Position numbers and translations under genes: made by a program. DNA of 64,000 nt, taken from positions 62,001 to 126,000 of the forward strand of contig NZ_JBHUIT010000031.1 of NCBI RefSeq assembly GCF_042683045.1, in the 5' to 3' direction. Shown piece by piece: positions 51,879 through 59,993 of the stretch (its first letter is position 1; each line of letters begins with the position of its first letter). The notes below the pieces were generated by a model. The model made no database searches. It saw only the letters and a program-made list of their open reading frames with translations, and was not told the origin of the DNA. The DNA comes from Luteolibacter algae. Lineage in GTDB: Bacteria > Verrucomicrobiota > Verrucomicrobiia > Verrucomicrobiales > Akkermansiaceae.

Positions 51879-53348
51879 TCAGCGGGAAGCATCGCTGGCC
51901 ATGGATAAATCCGTCACAAAACTTTGATAAGCTGCATCATCGATCTTCCTACTTGAGCGAAGAAGATAGGATGGATGAACGGTTAGGATTACCTTTGGCG
52001 CCAGATGGCTTGCATCGATCAGGCCTCGATTTTCAAGAATGGGGAGCTTTCTTCCCAGGAGGGATTTTGCTGCCGTGGAGCCGAGAAGGATCAAAATATC
52101 CGGCGAGATCCGGTTTAATTCCGCAAGAACCCAAGGACGGCAGGCGGAAATTTCATTATTGCCCGGTGTTTGATGAAGCCGGATCTTTCCGCGTGGGGTG
52201 TCTTTCGGGGTCCATTTGAAATGTTTGACCGCATTGGTCAGATAGATCTCGGAGCGGACCAGACCAGCGTCCCGCAAAGCCTGATCGAGCAAATTACCCG
52301 CCGGGCCGACGAAGACCCTGCCGGCGATATCCTCCTTATCACCGGGCTGCTCGCCTACGATCATGATACGGGCATCCGGAGGGCCTTCGCCAAACACTGT
52401 CCCGGTTGCGTGTTTCCATAGCGGGCACCCCTGGCAGTTTGCTGCGGATTGTGCCAGGTCAGCCAGATTCTGGCCCTGCACGGGGCCGTGACATGCTTTC
52501 TGCGCGGACATTTCCCGGAGACTCCCCAAGTAAAGGTTTTTGGGCGCTGGTTTGGCAGGCCGCAGCTCTTCGCTGTGCATTTGGCGAACCCGATTTTTGC
52601 TATTGTCGATCAATTCGTGGATCAGCTCGGCTTCCGGTAAATTCTTCCAATACTTACGCGGCATTTCGGTGGTCATCATTTTGACCTTCAAGCGGGCCGG
52701 ATTGAAGATGCTCCGATAATACGTCTTCCAGAATTCCTCGATGGAATCCTTGTTCTCCAATGGATTTCTAGCAATGCCTTCGGTGAAAACCAGCTCTTCC
52801 CCATTCCAGCTCGCACAGCCCTTCGGCGTGAGAATGCTCCAGTCCATATTGGCAAATCGTTTGCGGAAGAAAGGCGATGCGGCCTCGACCACCCAGTGCT
52901 CTGGCTCAAACCAGGCGGCATATCTTTCCCGCCCGCTCTCGACATCCGTTTCGATCAGTTTGAAGCGCACAAAAGCATGCATTTTATGAATCTCGCGCCT
53001 CACATTCTTCTGAAAAACAAGTGCCCGTGAAATGTCTGGATCGCTGGCAATTTCGCAGAGTGAACGCTCCCCGAGCTTCGTGATTCGCCATAGGATCCGG
53101 TAGAGTAAGTCCCATCGTCCAGGATCGGCATGACAGGAAACATTTCTTGCCAGCGCCAGAAACGCGGCTGGAACCTTTACCAAGGTTTTCTCTCCGAACG
53201 GCACCGGATCCTCATTTAGCTTTGATTCGGCGAAAAGGTTTTGTTCCTTTTCGAAGATAATTTGTTCGGGAGGGACGCCTGCGAGCAGCAGCTTTTTTGT
53301 AGCATCCCGCCAGCTATCGAAATTGTTTCCGGGATCGATGCTTCTCAT
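51879..53348 (-). CDS. udgX: DUF4130 (TIGR03915)-UdgX fusion, uracil-DNA binding/glycosylase protein
   Basis: This 489-residue fusion has residues about 1-260 as the DUF4130 domain (WDLLYRILWRITKLGERSL, FQKNVRREIHKMHAFVRFKL, YAAWFEPEHWVVEAASPFFRKR). Residues about 300-485 are a UdgX-type uracil-DNA glycosylase: CQGCPLWKHATGTVFGEGP, IMIVGEQPGDKEDIAGRVFVG and RGKIRLHQTPGNNEISACRP. His392 in RLHQTP matches the His of UdgX that bonds covalently to uracil in DNA. LTVHPSYLL is the second motif. The radical SAM partner lies 9 bp upstream, and the pair sits behind a LexA-like site. Confidence 0.9.
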   Translation of the reverse strand: MRSIDPGNNFDSWRDATKKLLLAGVPPEQIIFEKEQNLFAESKLNEDPVPFGEKTLVKVPAAFLALARNVSCHADPGRWDLLYRILWRITKLGERSLCEIASDPDISRALVFQKNVRREIHKMHAFVRFKLIETDVESGRERYAAWFEPEHWVVEAASPFFRKRFANMDWSILTPKGCASWNGEELVFTEGIARNPLENKDSIEEFWKTYYRSIFNPARLKVKMMTTEMPRKYWKNLPEAELIHELIDNSKNRVRQMHSEELRPAKPAPKNLYLGSLREMSAQKACHGPVQGQNLADLAQSAANCQGCPLWKHATGTVFGEGPPDARIMIVGEQPGDKEDIAGRVFVGPAGNLLDQALRDAGLVRSEIYLTNAVKHFKWTPKDTPRGKIRLHQTPGNNEISACRPWVLAELNRISPDILILLGSTAAKSLLGRKLPILENRGLIDASHLAPKVILTVHPSYLLRSSRKIDDAAYQSFVTDLSMASDASR

Positions 53349-53357
53349 TTTCTAAAG

Positions 53358-54581
53358 TTAGAAAAGCTCCAGCTGGACGGGGCGCGGTGCAAATTTTGCC
53401 CTCAGAAGATCCGAGTCCAGCAGGTATTTCGAAGGATTATGATCCGCAGTGATGATAAATGGCTGCACCTTCGATAATGACACCCGAAGACGGGCTAGAT
53501 CGGCCAGGCGGAGCCTTGTATGACGTCTGATCGTGATGATACGATTCACATTTCTTACGCCGAGTCCGGGAACACGGAGAAGAGTCCCCCGGGAGGCGGT
53601 TTGTATATCCACAGGAAAATCCTGCCGATTGCGCAGTGCCCAAGCGAGCTTTGGGTCGAGCTCCAGATCAAGATTCGGCCTCTCGGGCGTGATGATCTCG
53701 TTGGTTTTAAACCCGTAGAAACGCATCAACCAATCGGCTTGATAAAGCCTGTGCTCCCGCACCAACGGAGGTGATTTCAGTGGCAAAATCGCGGATGGCT
53801 CGGGGATCGGACTGAATGCGGAATAGTAAACACGGCGCATTTTGTAGGAACGATAAAGTTCATCGGACCGATCAAGAAATTCCGCGTCCGTTGATTCGTC
53901 CGCGCCAACAATGATCTGAGTGCTCTGTCCTGTGGCGTGACGCAGCTTTTTATCGCCTCCCTTCCTTCTATCCGCCGCATCCTCCAGCTTATGTCGGATG
54001 CGTCCCATTGCCACTTTGGTTCGAGCCATGTTTTTTTCCGGAGCAAGTAAATCGAGGCTTTTTTGGGTGGGAAGTTCGATATTGATGCTGATCCGGTCCG
54101 CATAGCGCGCCGCAATTTCGATCAGCTCCGGTGATGCTTCCGGAATGGTTTTCAGATGGATGTAACCCCGGAAATCATGCACCTCACGTAAAGTCCGTGC
54201 GACAGCGATCACCAGCTCCATGGTATAGTCCGCATTGCGGATGATGCCGGAGCTTAAAAATAATCCTTCGATGTAGTTCCGCTTATAGAAATCGAGAGTG
54301 AGATTAATGACTTCTTCCGGAGAAAAAACCGCCCGGCGGACGTTGCTCGAGCGGCGGTTGATGCAATAATGACAATCGTAGATACAAGAGTTCGTCAGCA
54401 GAAGCTTCAGGAGGGAAATGCATCGACCATCCGGAGCATAACTGTGGCAAATCCCGGAGCCGCCTGTCGAGCCGACTCCTTTCCCGCCAAGAGAATCACT
54501 TTTGTTGGCGCCCGAGCTAGCGCATGACGCATCATATTTTGCCGCATCTGCCAGGATCTCAAGTTTCTTCTCGATTTTCAT
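53358..54581 (-). CDS. Radical SAM protein of putative DNA repair (TIGR03916)
   Basis: This 407-residue radical SAM protein has cluster Cys66, Cys70 and Cys73 in NSCIYDCHYCINRR. MKIEKKLEILADAAKYDASC at the N-terminus and the SGICHSYAPDGRCISLLKLLLT lead-in are typical of the family found next to DUF4130/UdgX. The C-terminal LLRVPGLGVRNVNRIITIRR is a helix-hairpin-helix, fitting DNA binding. The reaction is unknown; repair or modification of damaged bases is the usual proposal. The start at 54581 is firm, with a perfect LexA-like palindrome ending two bases before it, where the ribosome site would be. Confidence 0.88.
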   Translation of the reverse strand: MKIEKKLEILADAAKYDASCASSGANKSDSLGGKGVGSTGGSGICHSYAPDGRCISLLKLLLTNSCIYDCHYCINRRSSNVRRAVFSPEEVINLTLDFYKRNYIEGLFLSSGIIRNADYTMELVIAVARTLREVHDFRGYIHLKTIPEASPELIEIAARYADRISINIELPTQKSLDLLAPEKNMARTKVAMGRIRHKLEDAADRRKGGDKKLRHATGQSTQIIVGADESTDAEFLDRSDELYRSYKMRRVYYSAFSPIPEPSAILPLKSPPLVREHRLYQADWLMRFYGFKTNEIITPERPNLDLELDPKLAWALRNRQDFPVDIQTASRGTLLRVPGLGVRNVNRIITIRRHTRLRLADLARLRVSLSKVQPFIITADHNPSKYLLDSDLLRAKFAPRPVQLELF

Positions 54582-54582
54582 T

Positions 54583-54596
54583 TGTTCTTTCGAACA
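54583..54596 (-). promoter_or_regulatory. LexA-like operator TGTTC-N4-GAACA
   Basis: TGTTC-TTTC-GAACA is a perfect palindrome with the spacing of the LexA motif reported for Verrucomicrobia. It ends two bases upstream of the radical SAM start codon, so bound LexA would cover the start region. It predicts SOS induction of the radical SAM-UdgX pair. Confidence 0.75.
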
Positions 54597-54644
54597 CTAG
54601 CTGCATTCGGCAAAAACGCCACGAAAAATCACTTCGCCTCCCCC

Positions 54645-54662
54645 GGAAAATCATAATTTTCC
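54645..54662. terminator. Weak hairpin after histidine kinase gene
   Basis: GGAAAAT-CATA-ATTTTCC is a perfect 7-bp stem 4 bp past the kinase stop on the minus strand, with no T-run after it. It could weakly separate the kinase transcript from the radical SAM operator. Confidence 0.35.
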
Positions 54663-54665
54663 CGT

Positions 54666-56096
54666 TCACCCTTGGATCACGGGTAGCTTCACTTTGAAGG
54701 TAGTGCCTTGCCGGGGATCGCTTTCAACACTTATGTCACCTCCGTGATTGAGCGCAATCGATCGGGCGATGGCCAGTCCCAGGCCGCTGTGCCCATCGGC
54801 TCCACTGCGGGCGCTATCCACGCGGTAGAATCGGTCAAAAATACGGCCGAGGTGTTCAGGAGGAATCCCCGGTCCGTCATCATGGACAATCACGATCGAG
54901 TGAGCGTCCTCTTCAAAATTTTCCAGCCGAACCGTAGTTCCCTGCGGCGTATGGGCCAGAGCATTTGAGATCAGATTCTGTATGAGAATAGCAATGAGTT
55001 CGGCGTTTCCTGCGATCTTCGACGGCTGTAGCTCCACGGAAATTTCAGATTCGTGGGCAGCCGCCAATGGGGCCAAGGAGGCGACCACCGATCGTGCAAT
55101 TTCAGATATGTCCACAGGGCCATCGTTCCGATGTGTCTCATCGGTCAGATCTTGTCTGGCGAGGAGCAGTAGTGACTCGACCAAGCCTTTCATCCGGTTT
55201 GCGGCGGTATGGCAGTGGTCGAGCATTTCGCGATATTGCTCCGGTTCCCGCTGGCGTTTGAGGCCCCGTTGGGTTTCCGACAGAATGATGGTCAGTGGTG
55301 TGCGCAGCTCGTGGGATGCATCCGCGGTAAAACGTTTCTGGCGCTCCAGGGCTGAGCCAAGCCTCTCGAAGGTGCCGTTCAAAACGTGCGCGAGCTGATC
55401 AAGCTCGCTGTCCCGTCCGCTCGGCTTAATACGCTCATCTAGATTTCCGGCCGCGATCCGTGAAGCCGTGCGGGAGATTCTTCCGATGGGGGCAAGAGTC
55501 TGGCCGCCGATCCACCAGCCGCCCGCTAGAGCAAAGATGAAAATAGATGCGCCTCCAAGCGCCAGGAGGAGCTGAAAGCGGCGCAGCGAGGACAGCTCTG
55601 CGGAAATATCCCTCCCTACCAGAGAAACGATCCCGGTGGGATTGCCACGCCGATGTTCGCGGAAAATGTCTCTGCTCTCCGTTCGGTTGGAGCCGCTCTC
55701 GCCGGACGCTGGCTTGCTGATGCTTGATGGCGCGTTCTTCGAAATAAACAGTGGAGAACCATCTTCATTCCAATAGGCGAGATAAGTTGTGGCGGGATCG
55801 TTATCGAAGAGCCTGCGAAATTCCGCAGGAACGGACTTTTCCTCACCAAAAGCGATCAAACGACTGCGAATCTCCGCCATTGTGGGTAGCGCGCCATCCG
55901 GTCCGTCGGCATCCGGAGCAAGAACCTGCCGGAAAAAATTTCTATCAAAACTCCTCAGCGAGCTATCGATCCGCTCCATCCTTTCCTTGGCGACCAAACG
56001 ATAGGCAAGGAGGCAGGTGGCGATGACGAGTATGAGCGAGATCAATGAGTGCCAGAAAAGCAAACGCCAGCGAATGGATTGGAAAGGGGATTTCAT
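54666..56096 (-). CDS. Sensor histidine kinase (HAMP-HisKA)
   Basis: This 476-residue kinase has two membrane helices (LLFWHSLISLILVIATCLLAY near 12-32; LLLALGGASIFIFALAGGWWIGG near 185-205) bounding a periplasmic sensor. A HAMP segment follows (APIGRISRTASRIAAGNLDERI). HisKA is KRFTADASHELRTPLTIILSE with the phospho-His, and the ATPase domain has LIQNLISNALAHTPQG, VHDDGPGIPPEHLGRIFDRFYRV and GLGLAIARSIALNHGG. It overlaps the response regulator as ATGA and ends the six-gene efflux operon. Confidence 0.93.
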   Translation of the reverse strand: MKSPFQSIRWRLLFWHSLISLILVIATCLLAYRLVAKERMERIDSSLRSFDRNFFRQVLAPDADGPDGALPTMAEIRSRLIAFGEEKSVPAEFRRLFDNDPATTYLAYWNEDGSPLFISKNAPSSISKPASGESGSNRTESRDIFREHRRGNPTGIVSLVGRDISAELSSLRRFQLLLALGGASIFIFALAGGWWIGGQTLAPIGRISRTASRIAAGNLDERIKPSGRDSELDQLAHVLNGTFERLGSALERQKRFTADASHELRTPLTIILSETQRGLKRQREPEQYREMLDHCHTAANRMKGLVESLLLLARQDLTDETHRNDGPVDISEIARSVVASLAPLAAAHESEISVELQPSKIAGNAELIAILIQNLISNALAHTPQGTTVRLENFEEDAHSIVIVHDDGPGIPPEHLGRIFDRFYRVDSARSGADGHSGLGLAIARSIALNHGGDISVESDPRQGTTFKVKLPVIQG

Positions 56097-56743
56097 ACAA
56101 TTTGATAGCCGTGTCCCCGCCGCGTCTGAATGAACTCCGGGCCCAGCTTTTTCCGGACATTGGAAACATGTACGTCCAGAAGATTTGAGAGACTATCATC
56201 GTTCTCATCGAAAAGATGCTCGTAAAGTTCTGTCCGGCTAACCACCACACCGCGTTTCAGTGCGAGGTATTCAATCAGGGCATATTCCCGCGGTGTCAGT
56301 GAGATGGGCGCATCCCCGCTGTGGAGGATTTTCCGTGAAAGGTCCAGGGTGAGATCGCCCAGTTTGATGAGATTGCTGCCTTGTCCCCGATTGCGGCGGA
56401 TCAATGCGCGGATACGGGCTAGAAGCTCCTCGAAATCGAAGGGCTTTGTCAGATAATCATCTGCCCCCGAGTTCAAGCCCCGGATCCGATCAGGAATCGC
56501 ATCCCGCGCTGTCAACATAAGCACCGGAGTGGCTTTCTTTTCGCGCAGGCGCTCCAACACCTCCCAGCCATCGAGACCGGGCAGCATGCCATCGAGCAAA
56601 ATGGCATCGAAATCGATTTCCATCGCCATTGCCAGTCCTTCGGCTCCATCCGCAGCGGTATCCACCGCATAGTTCTCCTCGCGCAATCCTTCGCGAAGGC
56701 TGTGCTGAAGCAAGGAGTCATCCTCAATGATTAATAATCTCAT
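56093..56743 (-). CDS. OmpR-family response regulator
   Basis: The 216-residue regulator starts at ATG 56743 (MRLLIIEDDSLLQHSL). The receiver has acidic EDD, phospho-Asp in DAILLDGMLPGLDG, and Lys in DYLTKPFDFEELLARI. The C-terminal winged helix reads ISLTPREYALIEYLALKRG and LLDVHVSNVRKKLGPEFIQTRRGHGY. A TTG at 56752 would add three residues. It lies 12 bp after the ABC permease gene and overlaps the kinase gene, so it likely controls this efflux operon. Confidence 0.94.
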   Translation of the reverse strand: MRLLIIEDDSLLQHSLREGLREENYAVDTAADGAEGLAMAMEIDFDAILLDGMLPGLDGWEVLERLREKKATPVLMLTARDAIPDRIRGLNSGADDYLTKPFDFEELLARIRALIRRNRGQGSNLIKLGDLTLDLSRKILHSGDAPISLTPREYALIEYLALKRGVVVSRTELYEHLFDENDDSLSNLLDVHVSNVRKKLGPEFIQTRRGHGYQIV

Positions 56744-56755
56744 GGATCGCAAAAA

Positions 56756-57973
56756 TCATTCATGCCGGAGCGCGTCGATAGGGTCAAGGGCGGCAGCCCG
56801 ACGCGCGGGGGTGAACCCGAAGAAAACCCCGATTGATGCGGAGAAAATCAAGGCAATAAAATTGATCTGGGCATCGAAAACGAATGGCACATCGATCACC
56901 TTCGAAAGCAGCGTGCAAAGCCCGAACGCGATGGCTACTCCCATCATGCCACCTACGGAAGAAAGCGTAATAGCCTCTACCAAAAACTGCAGCAATACCT
57001 CCCGGGCACGTGCGCCAATCGCGAGCCGGATGCCGATTTCCCGCGTCCTCTCAGTCACCGAGACGAGCATGATGTTCATGATACCGATTCCACCCACCAG
57101 CAGACTGATGCCTGCCACCGCGCCGAGGAGTGTCGTCATCACCTTGGTCGAAGAGCTGACCGCATCCGCGATCTGGCGGGTATCGATGACTGTGAAATTG
57201 TTGTCCTCGTTTTTCCGGATGTTCCGTCTTTCCCGCATGAGAGAGGTGATGTCGGCCATGATCTTATCCGTCGACCATCCGTCCATTGCGGAGATCATGA
57301 TTTGATTGATGCTATGGGTGGAGGTCCGCCCGACAAGGCGGCGCTGAAGAGTGGTTAGTGGCACGACGATGGTGTCGTCCTGATCCCGCCCGAATCCTGT
57401 CTGGCCTTTGGCGGATAGCACTCCCACCACTTGCACAGCCGTGTTTTTTAGCCGGATTTTTGCGCCAATCGGGTCCTCATTTCCAAAAAGCTCCTTGCGG
57501 GTGGTGTCTCCGATCACGCAGACCGCTGCTCCAGTGCGATACTCGGTTTCGGTGAAAAATCTCCCGGAGGAGAGCTTCCAATTTCCGATTACGAAATAGT
57601 CGGTCGTGCTGCCCGTGATCGAAGCTGTCCGGGCTTCCTGCCGATAAATGCTGCTTGAGGAGGTTTCGGAAACCGGTGCCACCGCTTTCAACCCACTGAC
57701 TTGCTCGATCACGCTCATGGCATCGTCCTCGCTGAAGTTCGGCACACCGGCAGAAGCCGAACGCGACCCGAAGCCAAGCCCAGGTCTCAGCACGAGGAGA
57801 TTGCTCCCCAGTCCTGAAATCTGCTCTTTCACGGTGGCGGTGGCGCCGCGGCCAAGCGTGACCATCGTAACCACTGCGGCGACTCCGATAACGACTCCCA
57901 ATACAGTAAGTGTGGCACGGGTGAGATTCCGGCGAATTTCCCGGAGGGCGATAATGAAGGCATTCCAAAGCAT
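56756..57973 (-). CDS. ABC transporter permease (MacB/FtsX type)
   Basis: This 405-residue permease has an N-terminal helix (REIRRNLTRATLTVLGVVIGVAAVVTMVTLG). A large periplasmic MacB-like domain follows (SGLGSNLLVLRPG, VCVIGDTTRKELFGNEDPIG, NTAVQVVGVLSAKGQTGFGRD). Three C-terminal helices end in FGFTPARRAAALDPIDALRHE, the conserved FtsX-like tail. With the separate ATPase it would form a mechanotransmitting MacB-like pump driving periplasmic export through the outer-membrane factor. It lies 4 bp after the ATPase gene. Confidence 0.93.
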   Translation of the reverse strand: MLWNAFIIALREIRRNLTRATLTVLGVVIGVAAVVTMVTLGRGATATVKEQISGLGSNLLVLRPGLGFGSRSASAGVPNFSEDDAMSVIEQVSGLKAVAPVSETSSSSIYRQEARTASITGSTTDYFVIGNWKLSSGRFFTETEYRTGAAVCVIGDTTRKELFGNEDPIGAKIRLKNTAVQVVGVLSAKGQTGFGRDQDDTIVVPLTTLQRRLVGRTSTHSINQIMISAMDGWSTDKIMADITSLMRERRNIRKNEDNNFTVIDTRQIADAVSSSTKVMTTLLGAVAGISLLVGGIGIMNIMLVSVTERTREIGIRLAIGARAREVLLQFLVEAITLSSVGGMMGVAIAFGLCTLLSKVIDVPFVFDAQINFIALIFSASIGVFFGFTPARRAAALDPIDALRHE

Positions 57974-57977
57974 GATT

Positions 57978-58667
57978 TTAGCGGGTGTTGATATCGGATT
58001 CGATGAGGCCGTCGCGGACGGTTACGATGCGCTTTGCTTCGCTGGCGACTTCCGCCTCGTGGGTGACCATCAGGATCGTGATCTGGCGCTGCTCGTTGAG
58101 ATTTTTGAGAAGATCCATGATGTCTTCCGTAGTGCTGGAATCGAGATTCCCTGTCGGCTCATCTGCGAAAAGGGTTTCCGGTGAGGTGACCAGCGCACGC
58201 GCTATGGCGACGCGTTGCTGCTGTCCTCCGGAAAGCTCCGCAGGAGTGTTGCGCCATTTATCGGCGATGCCAACGCTAGCCAAGGCTTCGTGGGCCAGGC
58301 GTTGCCGTTCTTTTCTACTATATCCACGGTAGAGCAATGGTAACTCCACGTTCTCCAGTGCCGAGGTGCGGGCAAGTAGATTGAAGCCCTGGAAAATAAA
58401 GCCGAGCGCATGACGGCGGAGAAGGGAACGTTGATCGGAATCCAATGACTCGACAGCGATTCCCTCGAAAGAATAATTGCCGAAACTAGGCGTATCCAAG
58501 CAGCCGAGCAAATTCATCAAGGTCGATTTTCCCGAGCCACTAGGTCCCATGACGGCGACGAATTCTCCCTGTCGGATCTCCAGATCTATCCCGCGTAATG
58601 CTTCAAAGGCCGCATCGCCGTGGCCATAGATTTTGGTGATGCCTTTGAGTGAAATGACCGTTTTCAT
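57978..58667 (-). CDS. ABC transporter ATP-binding protein (MacB/LolD type)
   Basis: The 229-residue ATPase has Walker A GPSGSGKST (41-49), the signature LSGGQQQRVAIARALVTSP and Walker B TLFADEPTGNLDS, followed by VTHEAEVASEAKRIVTVRDG. Length and motifs match the LolD/MacB-NBD group. It lies between the adaptor (2 bp) and permease (4 bp) genes. In MacB these two parts are usually one fused protein; here they are separate. Confidence 0.95.
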   Translation of the reverse strand: MKTVISLKGITKIYGHGDAAFEALRGIDLEIRQGEFVAVMGPSGSGKSTLMNLLGCLDTPSFGNYSFEGIAVESLDSDQRSLLRRHALGFIFQGFNLLARTSALENVELPLLYRGYSRKERQRLAHEALASVGIADKWRNTPAELSGGQQQRVAIARALVTSPETLFADEPTGNLDSSTTEDIMDLLKNLNEQRQITILMVTHEAEVASEAKRIVTVRDGLIESDINTR

Positions 58668-58669
58668 AT

Positions 58670-59965
58670 CTAGTTGGCAGAGATGATGACTTCGACTCCT
58701 TCCTCAAGGCCACGTCCGGAGATCTCGGTATTGCGCCCATCGGTGATTCCTGTTTTCACCGGCACGGGGAATGGTTTGCCGTCTTTGAGGATGAAAATTT
58801 TCTGGCTGTCGCCCCGTTTGGGATGTGACTCTTCCCCGGAAGGATTTCCTCCGGAGCGGCTTCTTCTCGGCGGCCCGGGAGTGAGGCTCTGGACGAAGGA
58901 TTTTTTCTCGGAGGGCGCCTGTTTCGGAGCGGCGGCCGCGGGATCGAAGCGTAACGCGGCGTTGGGAACCACCAGCACATCACGTGCTTCCGAGATGGCG
59001 ATTTCCGCAGTAGCGGTCATTCCCGGCCGCAAGGTGAGATCTTCATTCGATACCGCTAGCTCGGTTTCATAAGTGACAACATTTTCCGTGATCAGGGCAC
59101 CGAATGAAACTTTTTTCACCTCTGCCGTATACGTTCTTTGCGGCCATGCATCGACGGTGAAAGTCGCGTTCTGATCGGCTTTCACTCCGCCTATGTCGGC
59201 CTCGGCGATGTTTACCAACAGATCCATTTTGCTGAGATCTTCCGCGATAATGAACAGTTCGGGAGCTGCGAACTGTGCGGCGACGGTTTGCCCGACTTCG
59301 ATGCTACGTGTCAGAACTATACCGTCCACCGGAGAGACGATGATCGCCTTCTTGAGGTCGCTTTCTTTGGTTTTAAGATCCGCCTCCGCTTCGGAAACCA
59401 TAGCCTGCGCACTCTCGAGATCCGCCTTGGACCGATCCAGAGTGGCGATTGCATTCTCCATATCTGCGCGGGAGGGAGTTTTTCCTCCACTGAGTTCCTG
59501 AAGCTCCCGGAAGCGGGTAAGTGTGGCCTCGCTTTCCTTCACTGTTGCGGCCGCCTGGCTCACGGAAGCTTTCGCCGAGCGCAGGGAGGCGCGGCTGCGC
59601 TCGAGTGCTTGCTCCAGTGTGGTGGTGTCCAGCTTTGCAAGTTGCTGCCCCTTTTTCACCCGATCGTTGCTATCGACATTTACCTCGCGTGCGGTGCCGG
59701 AAACCTCACTGCCGATGGTCACCTCATTGGTCGGCTGGATGGTTCCGGTAGTGGTGATAGTGAGATTGAGATCTCCCTTTTCCAGCTTGGCGGTGACAAA
59801 GGTCGGGCCGGTCTGGGTTTGTGCCTCCCGCTTTTGCCACCACATCCAAGCGGCGACAAGTATCGCTACCGCGCAGAGGATGATGATAATTCGCCGGACT
59901 GGGTGAGGTCTTCCTGCCCTGGTGATGATGCTGGAAAGATCGTTGTTTACTGCTGCTTTGCTCAT
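58670..59965 (-). CDS. Periplasmic adaptor (MacA/HlyD-type) of efflux system
   Basis: I start at ATG 59965 (MSKAAVNNDLSSIITRAG), giving 431 residues; the frame to 60226 runs back through the outer-membrane-factor gene. A membrane helix (RRIIIILCAVAILVAAWMWW) precedes the barrel-sandwich/lipoyl part (TGTIQPTNEVTIGSEVSGTA, VSPVDGIVLTRSIEVGQTV). A long coiled coil (about 115-200) would contact the outer-membrane factor. Near residue 360 a Pro/Ser/Lys-rich insert (APKQAPSEKKSFVQSLTPGP) interrupts the membrane-proximal domain. It follows the OMF gene by 28 bp and precedes the ATPase by 2 bp. Confidence 0.92.
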   Translation of the reverse strand: MSKAAVNNDLSSIITRAGRPHPVRRIIIILCAVAILVAAWMWWQKREAQTQTGPTFVTAKLEKGDLNLTITTTGTIQPTNEVTIGSEVSGTAREVNVDSNDRVKKGQQLAKLDTTTLEQALERSRASLRSAKASVSQAAATVKESEATLTRFRELQELSGGKTPSRADMENAIATLDRSKADLESAQAMVSEAEADLKTKESDLKKAIIVSPVDGIVLTRSIEVGQTVAAQFAAPELFIIAEDLSKMDLLVNIAEADIGGVKADQNATFTVDAWPQRTYTAEVKKVSFGALITENVVTYETELAVSNEDLTLRPGMTATAEIAISEARDVLVVPNAALRFDPAAAAPKQAPSEKKSFVQSLTPGPPRRSRSGGNPSGEESHPKRGDSQKIFILKDGKPFPVPVKTGITDGRNTEISGRGLEEGVEVIISAN

Positions 59966-59993
59966 GGGAAATGGGTGGTGTTTGAAGAAAAAA

